In this document: piece by piece, positions 52,244-60,491 of the stretch
Layout of the letters: every line of letters begins with the position of its first letter
Numbering within the stretch: position 1 is the stretch's first letter
Source: Bacillota bacterium
Lineage (GTDB): Bacteria > Bacillota > Clostridia > Acetivibrionales > DSM-1351
Assembly (NCBI GenBank): GCA_023393115.1
Contig: JAEWMS010000055.1
Location: 1-64,000, forward strand
Reading direction: 5' to 3'
Length of the DNA: 64,000 bases
Program-made: the position numbers and the translations under genes
Notes under the pieces: generated by a model
Database searches by the model: none
What the model was told of the DNA's origin: nothing
The model's input: only the letters and a program-made list of their open reading frames with translations

Positions 52244-53014
52244 CTATAATGGGAACAAATTAAGTTTAATTTGTTCCTTAATGAGGAATTTTTTCCATTT
52301 CGATACTAATTTTTGATTATTAACTTCATTACATATAAAAGAATTACTATTAGTACATAACTCATCTAATATTTTATGTAAATAATCCCATCCCATAACC
52401 TTTACTAAGTAATACACAAAAATGCTGGCCACCCTATAGTCCACCATATCTAAGTTTTTAAGTCTCCAAAACTCCTTATCGTCCAAATCACAGATAAGAT
52501 TGTCAATACCGTTATCAATATATTTTAATGCCAGCTTTATTACAGTCTCATATTCATCCTGATGAGGTTTTTTCCACCCCGGATTCATTAAGAAAGCGCT
52601 GATATATTCAGCAACTCCTTCAGACCAGAAACTTGGGAGCCTTCCCCACTGTCTATATACTATTGCATGAGCTTCCTCATGCAAAAAAGGAAGCTTTAGA
52701 TCGGATTCATTGGTAGCAAAGCATTCAATCATAGAAGGATAAACATGACCTTTATTTTGACCATCTCCGTTTTCATCTGTTTGTGCCAGCTTTACAATGT
52801 ATGCATATCTGCTGGCCCAATTTATTTTTTCTTCAGATATTTTAACTATTTTTAATACCTGATTCCATCTTTCTTCTGCTTCGCTGGGTATACGTTCATA
52901 CCAATCTTTTGGAACCTCCGGGCTAAACATAAAAGCATAATGCTTACTCATACGTGGAATAAAACCTTTAAAAAGAAAGCTCAATTTTGTTCTACCTCCT
53001 CCATCTATTTTCAT
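52244..53014 (-). CDS. gluzincin-type zinc metallopeptidase in the RiPP operon
   Basis: A 256-residue protein with no signal peptide and no membrane helix. The zinc site is H112-E-E-A-H116, followed by SEGVAEY, whose Glu (E132) is the likely third ligand, as in the peptidase MA-like group. The rest is helical, with an aromatic-rich N-terminus. Its ATG overlaps the stop of the second ABC subunit gene (ATGA), so it is translationally coupled to the exporter. In the context of a radical SAM peptide cluster whose exporters lack a C39 protease domain, it is the best candidate for removing the leader peptide. That role is inference. Confidence 0.8.
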   Translation of the reverse strand: MKIDGGGRTKLSFLFKGFIPRMSKHYAFMFSPEVPKDWYERIPSEAEERWNQVLKIVKISEEKINWASRYAYIVKLAQTDENGDGQNKGHVYPSMIECFATNESDLKLPFLHEEAHAIVYRQWGRLPSFWSEGVAEYISAFLMNPGWKKPHQDEYETVIKLALKYIDNGIDNLICDLDDKEFWRLKNLDMVDYRVASIFVYYLVKVMGWDYLHKILDELCTNSNSFICNEVNNQKLVSKWKKFLIKEQIKLNLFPL

Positions 53015-54765
53015 GCATACAATTCCGATTGTGAATAAAACATTTTTTTATATATACCATCTTGCATTTCAACCAATGCATTATGTGAACCATACTCAGC
53101 AACGGTATTCCCCTCGAGGACGACGATTTTGTCACATATTCTCGCAATGGACAGACGGTGACTAACAATAACAGCTGTACATCCTTTGAACAATTCCATA
53201 AATTTTCTGTACATGGTAACTTCGTGGAATGCGTCTATAGCAGCATTTGGTTCATCTAAAACAACCAGATGACCTTCTCTGAATCTGGTTCTGGCTGAAG
53301 CAACTTTTTGCCACTGTCCCCCTGAAAGTTCTCCTCCTTTTACCATTATTGTATTTTCGCCTTCGGACAAGTTCTCAATTATATCTTTTGCATCAGCCCA
53401 GTCTATGGCTGCATCAAACTTATTTTTTTCATCCTTCATTTTATAGTCACTAATCACTATATTATTCTTCACGCTCAATTCATATTTTACAAAGTCCTGA
53501 AACATTGCTGTACAATTTGCTCTAACCTCATCATAACATTCAGAAATCTTCTTTCCGTTTATAAGTATTTCACCAGTTGTTGGTTTATCCAGACCTAGAA
53601 TCAATCTAACAATTGTAGATTTTCCTGTTCCGTTTTCTCCAACCAGCGCCAGCTTCTCTCCCGAGTTAATTGTCAGTGAAACATTTTTCAAAGCATATTG
53701 GACACATCCAGGATATCTGTATGATACATTTTTGAATTCTATGGCAGGTGGCATACTATCGATAGCACAGCTGCTATTCTGTTTACTTTCGGAAGCTTCA
53801 TCTTCCAGCGACATTACCTCATTAAATTCATTTATTAGAACCTTGCTTTGAACCACTTCAACAATACCATCCATAATTTGTATTATTGAGGCTTGTAATA
53901 TCTGTAGACCAAAAAAACAACTAACTATAGCGTCTATCTGCATTTTTCCGTTTATAGCCAAATACATTAAAATTAAAAGTGAACCTAAATTTCCTGCCGA
54001 CTGAATTATATTTGATAATATACTGTAGAAAGCCTGTTTATTTTCAAATTGGTTATTACATTCCTCATACTCCCTGTTTTCTTTTCTCCAGCGTATAGAT
54101 AGAATTGCTCTAACTCCATATATCCACATTTCAGGAGCTGAACTGCGTTCAAAAAAAAGGGAATATAGTACTGATGTAAAGCGTTCTTGTTCGGTATTTG
54201 CCATGCTCTGTTCTATTTCACTCTTCTTAACGATATTTCTTATAAGAACTGTTGGAATAGTTACTCCAACAATTATTAGTAAAATAACAGGACTGTACCA
54301 GGTAATAAATCCAACAATCATAATAATTCGGATTATCCTGCATATTGTAGATACAGCTTCATAAACAAATTTCTGACCATCGTGAATTTGGTTCGATAAT
54401 ATCCTATATATAGAATTTCTTGATTCTGATAATTCCAAAAATCTAAGTGATATGGAAGATGCCTTTTTCAAGATTAAGGACGTCAACTTCTCCTGAGTAT
54501 ATTTTCCAATATATACATCTAAAATATCCTGAATTTTTCGTGCAACATTAGGAATCAAAAAAGCCCAGCTTAAATACATAACAATATCAAATATGTAATT
54601 AGAATTACTATCGAAACCGACACTTAAAGAGGATACTACTTTACCTATAAGTATTATTTCTACTATGGGAGATATACTCCATATAATAGATACTAATAAT
54701 GAAAAGGAAGCAATAACGGGTTTTGTAGCCCAGGTAATCTTAACTAATTTTCGAATGGACAACAT
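53011..54765 (-). CDS. ABC exporter half-transporter, subunit B of the RiPP cluster
   Basis: About 584 residues: six helices in the first 310 residues, then a nucleotide-binding domain with GENGTGKST, ELSGGQWQKVASAR, LVVLDEPNAAID and SHRLS. After Walker B the usual catalytic Glu is present (DEP). No N-terminal C39 peptidase domain. The ATG at 54765 has AAGGAGG nine bases upstream and overlaps the end of subunit A by about 26 bases, so the two probably form a heterodimer that exports the modified peptide. Confidence 0.88.
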   Translation of the reverse strand: MLSIRKLVKITWATKPVIASFSLLVSIIWSISPIVEIILIGKVVSSLSVGFDSNSNYIFDIVMYLSWAFLIPNVARKIQDILDVYIGKYTQEKLTSLILKKASSISLRFLELSESRNSIYRILSNQIHDGQKFVYEAVSTICRIIRIIMIVGFITWYSPVILLIIVGVTIPTVLIRNIVKKSEIEQSMANTEQERFTSVLYSLFFERSSAPEMWIYGVRAILSIRWRKENREYEECNNQFENKQAFYSILSNIIQSAGNLGSLLILMYLAINGKMQIDAIVSCFFGLQILQASIIQIMDGIVEVVQSKVLINEFNEVMSLEDEASESKQNSSCAIDSMPPAIEFKNVSYRYPGCVQYALKNVSLTINSGEKLALVGENGTGKSTIVRLILGLDKPTTGEILINGKKISECYDEVRANCTAMFQDFVKYELSVKNNIVISDYKMKDEKNKFDAAIDWADAKDIIENLSEGENTIMVKGGELSGGQWQKVASARTRFREGHLVVLDEPNAAIDAFHEVTMYRKFMELFKGCTAVIVSHRLSIARICDKIVVLEGNTVAEYGSHNALVEMQDGIYKKMFYSQSELYA

Positions 54766-56551
54766 TTTGGTAATCCTCCTTGTACCACATTGACTGGGCT
54801 TTATACATCTCTGCATATAATCCACCTTTTTTTATTAGTTCATCATGTTTTCCGTTTTCAATAACAGTTCCGTTATCAATGACGATAATTCTATCGGCTT
54901 CACGTGCAAATCCCAGTCTATGAGAAGATATTATGACTGTAGAGCCTTTTGTTAATTCCATGAAGGTTTTAAATATTTCTAACTCAGCAACAGGATCTAA
55001 GGATGCAGTAGGTTCATCAAAAATATAGAAGGGCTTTTTATCATTGATTAAACCTCTTGCCATAGCAATTCTTTGCCACTGACCACCAGATAAATCCGTT
55101 CCACCTGAAAATCCCAATGTCATCCATTTCCCTTGTCTCCTTAATTTTTCCAAAGAAAGCCCCACTCTATCCAGAAATCTCCTGAGAATATTATCTTCGG
55201 TGCCTCTCAGAGAAATATTATCGTCAATTGACAATGGATACCGGACGGGCGTCTGGAAAGTAAATGATACGGCTTTACGGATTTTATCCCATGTTAATTC
55301 TTTAATATCAGTTGAATTGTAAAGAACTTCTCCATTATCAGGTGTATATATACCTGTTAGTATTTTCATCAATGTACTTTTTCCAGATCCGTTAAGCCCT
55401 ACAAGTGCTACTGTCTCTCCAGGATATATACACAAATCAATATTATTTAAAACATTACTTTCCGTTCCTGGATATCGGAAAGAAACGCCTTTGCATTCTA
55501 TCTTAATTTTGTTTTCAGCTTTATCGATATGTAACTCAGATTTTGAGTCATTGTTTTCTCTTTTTGCTTTACAGTCATCGATAAAGTCATTTATTTCTTT
55601 CCATTCAAGCAGGGAATAATTCAATCCCTTTATTGATTTCATCAAATCACTCATAGCATACAGAATGGAAGCCGTGAAGGGTATGATTGAAATAAATACT
55701 CCAGCATTTAATCTTCCTGTTATTATCATTGAACTGACTTGTATCAGCACTAATCCATATCCAATAATAGTAGCAGTCAATAAGATAATTTCAGCAACAG
55801 ATATTTTTGTAAAAAGTCTAAGATATTCCTTTAAGGATTTATGTACAAGTCCTTTCCACAAATCTATCAGAAAATTACCCGATTGAAATACCCTAATTTC
55901 TCTACCATTACGTGGTCCGGCAAAGACCATGGAATAATAATCCAACTGTTTTTTATGTTCAAATTGACTTTGTTCCAGCCTAAATTGAAGGTTGGAGGCA
56001 CGCAGCTCTAAAATAATTAAAGGTATGAACGATAAAATGGCCAAAATAGCCACCTTAGGTGTTATTTTTGCCAAATAAACTATAAATGTCAGGCATATAA
56101 TACATATGCCGCAGATTTTTCCTACAGCAAAAATATAGTCTGCTACTGCATGGGAAATTTGGTCTGCTCTCTTATACCGCATTAACCAATTTTCATCTTC
56201 ATGGGTTATTGCTCTTAATTTGTTTACATAAACTAAAAGTACTCTTTTTGTATAAGTAGATACCTTACGCCTGTATTTTTTTGAATAGAAAGCTCTGAAT
56301 ATATTATAGCAATTCTGAACTGTGCCAAGCAGCAAAATACCTGTTGTCAGTAAACCTACATTAAAAAAATTAAATCCTTCTATGGGCCTTTCGAATAGCT
56401 TCCCGAGTAATACAGAGATTGATAGGGGTATGCATGCTGTCAATAAATCCAAGGGTATAATCAAAATGAATATAAGACATGATACTTTCCATGCCATAGT
56501 AACTGCCGTTCTATGTAGTTTAAACTTTTTACATATCCTGCTTTTGCTCAT
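54740..56551 (-). CDS. ABC exporter half-transporter, subunit A of the RiPP cluster
   Basis: A 603-residue half-transporter: six helices in residues 20-330, then a nucleotide-binding domain with GLNGSGKST, TDLSGGQWQRIAMAR, FYIFDEPTASLD and SSHRLG. No protease domain at the N-terminus. It follows the precursor gene after a strong hairpin and overlaps subunit B. Together they likely export the peptide product. Confidence 0.88.
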   Translation of the reverse strand: MSKSRICKKFKLHRTAVTMAWKVSCLIFILIIPLDLLTACIPLSISVLLGKLFERPIEGFNFFNVGLLTTGILLLGTVQNCYNIFRAFYSKKYRRKVSTYTKRVLLVYVNKLRAITHEDENWLMRYKRADQISHAVADYIFAVGKICGICIICLTFIVYLAKITPKVAILAILSFIPLIILELRASNLQFRLEQSQFEHKKQLDYYSMVFAGPRNGREIRVFQSGNFLIDLWKGLVHKSLKEYLRLFTKISVAEIILLTATIIGYGLVLIQVSSMIITGRLNAGVFISIIPFTASILYAMSDLMKSIKGLNYSLLEWKEINDFIDDCKAKRENNDSKSELHIDKAENKIKIECKGVSFRYPGTESNVLNNIDLCIYPGETVALVGLNGSGKSTLMKILTGIYTPDNGEVLYNSTDIKELTWDKIRKAVSFTFQTPVRYPLSIDDNISLRGTEDNILRRFLDRVGLSLEKLRRQGKWMTLGFSGGTDLSGGQWQRIAMARGLINDKKPFYIFDEPTASLDPVAELEIFKTFMELTKGSTVIISSHRLGFAREADRIIVIDNGTVIENGKHDELIKKGGLYAEMYKAQSMWYKEDYQNVVHSKIS

Positions 56552-56611
56552 ATAATATACACTCCAACTATTTTGATTTATTCTGGTCTATATATCAATC
56601 ACTTATTTTGG

Positions 56612-56654
56612 GGAATATAACTGGATGTTCTATAAAAACATCCAGTTATATTCC
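56612..56654 (-). terminator. strong hairpin between precursor and exporter genes
   Basis: Two perfectly complementary 18-base arms (GGAATATAACTGGATGTT and its inverse) with a 7-base loop, 12 bases after the precursor stop codon. No T-run follows on the minus strand, so it is more likely a partial terminator or mRNA-stabilising element that allows more precursor than exporter to be made. Confidence 0.7.
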
Positions 56655-56665
56655 AGTTGCATTAA

Positions 56666-56803
56666 TTAGCGGGCTTCAAGCCAGATCTGTCTCCATCTAA
56701 TCCACTGTATCCACTGCAACCAATCGCCTATTGCTACTTCTGAACATAAATCGTTCTGATTTAGCGTAGACATCAATTCGGGTTTTACCCACATTTTTTT
56801 CAT
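56666..56803 (-). CDS. RiPP precursor peptide with tandem Trp-X-X core
   Basis: A 45-residue peptide with a good ribosome-binding site (AGGGGGAG). The leader is about 27 residues, starting MKKMWVKPELMSTLNQ, with a KPEL motif common in leaders bound by PqqD-like domains. The core is extraordinary: from W28 it reads WLQWIQWIRWRQIW, then LEAR. Trp at 28, 31, 34 and 37 gives four consecutive W-X-X units and W41 a fifth after one extra residue. Third positions are Q, Q, R, Q and E. The only Cys (C20) is in the leader, so thioether chemistry in the core is ruled out. It lies between the PqqD gene and the exporter genes. It probably becomes a Trp-based cyclophane peptide. Confidence 0.85.
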   Translation of the reverse strand: MKKMWVKPELMSTLNQNDLCSEVAIGDWLQWIQWIRWRQIWLEAR

Positions 56804-56903
56804 ACATTCTCCCCCTTTCAAAAGAAATGTTTAAATCTATAGCTTAGTTTCCAAACACAGGCTAGTATGATTTCTCACTTTCACCTATGTCAGAACCTAT
56901 AGA

Positions 56904-57182
56904 TTACGCTGCTAAGGAAATTAGCCCTTTATTTACTAACTCATCCAATATATCTTGAACATCATTTCGTATTGCATCAAATGAAACATCATACTTATCC
57001 AGCAAACAAGCTATAATTTCGTCTATTGTTTTACTTTCTTCATCTATTAGCACTAAAATCTCTGCTGCGGTTGAGTTTATAATATGTACTAATTCAGTAT
57101 TAGCATCATATACAACCAGGTCATCCTCTTCTGCAACTCCAACTTTTTCAGCTGTAACTCCCTGTATTTTCTGGTACTTCAT
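56904..57182 (-). CDS. PqqD-like RiPP recognition element protein
   Basis: A 92-residue free-standing PqqD-family protein, the leader-peptide-binding winged helix that brings the precursor to the radical SAM enzyme. Seen are VVYDANTELVHIINSTAAEI (the strand pair and helix 1) and IACLLDKYDV...VQDILDELVNKGLI (helices 2 and 3). Its ATG overlaps the stop of the radical SAM gene (ATGA), so the two are coupled. The precursor gene follows 100 bases later. Confidence 0.9.
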   Translation of the reverse strand: MKYQKIQGVTAEKVGVAEEDDLVVYDANTELVHIINSTAAEILVLIDEESKTIDEIIACLLDKYDVSFDAIRNDVQDILDELVNKGLISLAA

Positions 57183-58435
57183 CCTATCATTCCTTCCTTT
57201 TCATTGTTAGAAACGGTTTTGTTAATATCAGGTATATATTGACATAAAAGTTCCGGATCTATCTCACCACTATCAAACTTTTCTTTTAAGTATGGAATTA
57301 TTTTTTTGAAGAAACCACAATTGTAACTGGACTTATTAATCCCATCAGGGCCATAATGTATAATGTTTCCAGCCGGGCAACCGCTGCTGCACCATTGCTT
57401 GAGATTACATGATTTGCAATTGGATAACTTTTCTTGAGAACGATTTGAAAACTTTTCGATGATAGGATTTTTTAAGATATCTTCCAATTTGTCTTTCTGA
57501 ATATTTCCTAATATGTAGTCCTTATTACCATATAATGTGTCACACACTTCTATGTCACCATTTACATCCAGACCTAAATGGCGGGTTCCAGCCCCACATG
57601 GAGTTGAATTACACATATAAACCTTATTGGATGGGTTTATTATGTTTCTGGTAATCGACTCTATCTCTCTCTCATACATTCTATCCTCCGGTGCACATTG
57701 TCGATTATTTTCGACCAGCCAGTCTATCAATTTTTTTGTCTGTTCCCAATAATCTGAGATTTTGGGAGCAATCCCGAAATTACCTTCAGCATAGCCATTG
57801 GGAAAAGCCGGATTATAAGAAAGGCCCCGTATATCGTTTTCCTTGCACCACTGAATAAAATCAACCATTTGATTTACGTTTTCATTAGTTATTACAGATA
57901 TTATTCCACCTGAAATGCCTGCATCCTGTAGTATTTTAAGACCCTTGACAGCATCCTTGAAAGAACCTTTTCCTGCTGCATTTTTGCGGTATTTGTCATG
58001 GACCTCTTCGATTCCATCAAGACTAACCCCAATGGATGTAATACCATTTTCTTTAAAAAACTCTATCCAATCGGAATTTATCAGTGTTGCATTAGTTTGA
58101 ATGTTGTAAGATAATCTTGGAGCATAGTATTTTTTATTTAATGTATTAACAATATCCTTTAGGAGATTTGGTTTCAAAAGAGGTTCTCCACCGTGGAAAG
58201 TACAATCGATTTTGTTTGGGTTGTCTTCAGCGAGTTGATCAAAGAAGGATTCAACAATATCCAATGAAATGTGTGATTTTTCTTCACCACCTTTTGTGTA
58301 GCAATAGCTGCATCGCAGATTACAATCACGTGTAACCTTTACAACAATTTTTGCCGGTTTTGGAGTGTTGCACCTTTGCTTTAACCAAGCCATTCTTCCC
58401 ATATCAAGAATAGCTTTTTCCTTGGTATATATCAT
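57179..58435 (-). CDS. radical SAM/SPASM peptide maturase
   Basis: About 418 residues from the ATG at 58435 (AAAGGAG site eight bases upstream; the frame runs on to 58528 without a site). The radical SAM cluster motif is C38-NLR-C42-SY-C45. GGEP and the SAM-binding strands follow (HGGEPLLKP, GVSLDGIEEVHDKYR). The C-terminal SPASM domain carries auxiliary iron-sulfur ligands: CNSTPCGAG, VCDTLYG, CKSCNLKQWCSSGC and a last Cys in YNCGFF. Such enzymes form C-C or C-S bonds in ribosomal peptides. Because the precursor has no core Cys or KxxxW but tandem Trp-X-X, three-residue cyclophane formation is the best guess. First gene of the operon. Confidence 0.9.
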   Translation of the reverse strand: MIYTKEKAILDMGRMAWLKQRCNTPKPAKIVVKVTRDCNLRCSYCYTKGGEEKSHISLDIVESFFDQLAEDNPNKIDCTFHGGEPLLKPNLLKDIVNTLNKKYYAPRLSYNIQTNATLINSDWIEFFKENGITSIGVSLDGIEEVHDKYRKNAAGKGSFKDAVKGLKILQDAGISGGIISVITNENVNQMVDFIQWCKENDIRGLSYNPAFPNGYAEGNFGIAPKISDYWEQTKKLIDWLVENNRQCAPEDRMYEREIESITRNIINPSNKVYMCNSTPCGAGTRHLGLDVNGDIEVCDTLYGNKDYILGNIQKDKLEDILKNPIIEKFSNRSQEKLSNCKSCNLKQWCSSGCPAGNIIHYGPDGINKSSYNCGFFKKIIPYLKEKFDSGEIDPELLCQYIPDINKTVSNNEKEGMIG

Positions 58436-58878
58436 ATTTTCAACTCCTTTAAATATTTTGAATACCTGAGAGAAAAGAGCGCGAAGTGATTGTTTCATGG
58501 CATGAAAAAAGAGCATCGTAAGTTGCAATAATCAAATGTAAAGACAGAAACAATACCCCTAGTTAAGAGTTTGGGCTACTCGTTAATAACTTAACTCTTT
58601 GTCTTATATGTTAACTTTTACTTCATGATTTTGCAATATATGGAATTAACCCTTATTCTTAATTACGTTCCATATTCTCCACTATTTTCCAATTTACTCA
58701 TATTTATCAACTATTTCTTATTTTTTTATTTTTTACCTTATTTTTACACATTTATCCGGAAAGTATTCTAATTAAAGTTATAAATTTACATGAATTTTAA
58801 TATTTATGGCGGGCAGATTACAATGTGAAATGAATAATGGCAAGTAAATATTATGGATAAAGTTGGAGGGGACTGAAC
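58436..58878. other. 443-bp divergent intergenic region upstream of the RiPP operon
   Basis: No gene supported. On the plus strand it is T-rich between 58700 and 58800. An inverted repeat (AGTTAAG at 58561-58567, CTTAACT at 58590-58596) could be an operator or hairpin in the leader of the RiPP operon. I could not assign a convincing -35/-10 pair for that operon. A second precursor gene was looked for on both strands and not seen. Confidence 0.5.
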
Positions 58879-60426
58879 TTGTTTAATCTTCTATATAGAC
58901 TTAAGACAGTAGCTTTTTATATGCTTGCATTGTTTTTTTTCTTAATATGGGTATTAAGTCTTATACTACACGGTTGGGCTGTACCTTTCCCAAGATTTTC
59001 TCCACAGAATCCTTTACTGCTTGTAGGACTAGCAGTGTTTTTCTTCTTATTTTTGATGATAATCAATAGAGCCTCCATAAGCCTGTCGAGAATTGCGGAA
59101 AATAAATTTGTGTCTCTGACACTTATACTCTATTTTTGTCTGCAGGCAGTATTTATTCTACTTGTGCCTGTCAATGCCTACGAAGATGCAGCTATTATAA
59201 ATAAGATTGCCAGACAGTTTCTCGAAGGGAATTTCAATTCCTTAGGGATCGGGAACTATCTGGGGTATTATCCGAATAATATCGGGATAACAGTTTTTAT
59301 TGCATTTATATATTCTTTTCTTCCAAAAAGCTACATTACACTTAGAATAATAAATGCAATTTTTAATACAGTATCGGCATGGCTTATTTATCGGATATAC
59401 AAGGAGCTCTATCCCGAAAGGAAGGAAAAGGCTTACGGAATACTATTATTGGCTGTTACTTTTATTCCGCCCGTAATACTGAATAATTTCACCTATGGTG
59501 ATATAATTTCCAATACTTTTTGTCTTGCTGCAGTTTTAAATGCCCTTAGCTTTGCAAGGAAAAACAATGGTAAATATGCTATTTATACAGCGCTTTTTTT
59601 GATGGTCGGTAATTTTATGAGAAGTGTTACACTCCTTTTTCTGGCAGCGATTTTAGTATATTGGCTGCTTAATTTTGAAAAAAATTTATTGCCATATATA
59701 AAAAAAGTCGCCTATGGGTCACTGTCCCTTTTTTTATTCAATCTCCCCTTAAAGCTATTTAGTTTTGCAGGGACCAGGGCAGGTATAATTACTGAACCGG
59801 TGGGAATTCATTCCAATCCGATTTGGAGATGGATAAACATGGGAGTTCCCGAAAAAAAGCTGGGTTATTGGGATGGTGGCCGGAATATCGCAATTTTTAT
59901 TAACCGTTTTAAATGTAATAAACATGATGCTTCCATTTTTTTTATAAATGATATTATGTCAAAATATAAGCATACCGGGCTAATTAATGTTTTAAAGGCT
60001 TATATAAAAAAGACCTTTTGGTTATGGACAGAAGGTACTTACAGTGTTAACTTTTACGGACTGTCCCAGACTCTGAGCTCTGACCGCTTTATATTATACA
60101 GCACTCCCCTGATCAAATATTTTGAGCCCTGGGATAGAACAGCCAGACTGTCTATCGATTGGATGCTGCACTCCTTCAATTGGCTGGTTTTAGGACTGGT
60201 AAGCCTTTATTTATTTGATGCCGCCAGTAAAAAAGACTTCAGAATGGAATTATTTGTTTATGTGATTTATCTCTATATTGGCTTTTATATGCTTTGGGAG
60301 GTAAAATCAAGGTATATCTTCGGAGTTTATCCCATATTCCTGATTATGTGTTATTGCTGCTCAGAAAGGATTTTTAACTATTTTACCTGCAGAGCCCGGA
60401 TAAAAAACCTAACTGAAGCCAATTAG
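58879..60426 (+). CDS. GT-C-type membrane protein, likely glycosyltransferase
   Basis: A 515-residue protein with about eleven hydrophobic helices. The first large outer loop begins LLVPVNAYEDAAIINKIARQ, with acidic residues (ED) where GT-C glycosyltransferases have their catalytic Asp/Glu; IGNYLGYYPNNIGITVFIA is also typical of the family. It probably transfers sugars from a polyprenyl-phosphate carrier outside the membrane. The start is TTG (58879) with a GGAGGG site. It stands alone and is divergent from the RiPP operon. Confidence 0.72.
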   Translation: MFNLLYRLKTVAFYMLALFFFLIWVLSLILHGWAVPFPRFSPQNPLLLVGLAVFFFLFLMIINRASISLSRIAENKFVSLTLILYFCLQAVFILLVPVNAYEDAAIINKIARQFLEGNFNSLGIGNYLGYYPNNIGITVFIAFIYSFLPKSYITLRIINAIFNTVSAWLIYRIYKELYPERKEKAYGILLLAVTFIPPVILNNFTYGDIISNTFCLAAVLNALSFARKNNGKYAIYTALFLMVGNFMRSVTLLFLAAILVYWLLNFEKNLLPYIKKVAYGSLSLFLFNLPLKLFSFAGTRAGIITEPVGIHSNPIWRWINMGVPEKKLGYWDGGRNIAIFINRFKCNKHDASIFFINDIMSKYKHTGLINVLKAYIKKTFWLWTEGTYSVNFYGLSQTLSSDRFILYSTPLIKYFEPWDRTARLSIDWMLHSFNWLVLGLVSLYLFDAASKKDFRMELFVYVIYLYIGFYMLWEVKSRYIFGVYPIFLIMCYCCSERIFNYFTCRARIKNLTEAN

Positions 60427-60452
60427 TTTTTGATATAAAATCCTATATTCTT

Positions 60453-60491
60453 AAGAATGGCTTGCTGACTAAAAATCAGCAAGCCATTCTT
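60453..60491. terminator. perfect hairpin serving two convergent genes
   Basis: AAGAATGGCTTGCTGA pairs with its exact complement around a 7-base loop. The minus-strand SMP-30 stop codon (60469-60471) is in the loop, so one arm of the terminator also codes for that protein's last residues. Confidence 0.8.

Noticed and set aside
56666..56803. Sactipeptide, ranthipeptide or streptide-type product
   Set aside because: The core has no Cys for thioethers and no Lys for a Lys-Trp link; the single Cys is in the leader. Trp-X-X cyclophanes fit better.
56666..57182. Lasso peptide cluster suggested by the KPEL leader motif and PqqD-like protein
   Set aside because: No transglutaminase-like B2 protease and no asparagine-synthetase-like cyclase are encoded; a radical SAM maturase is present instead.
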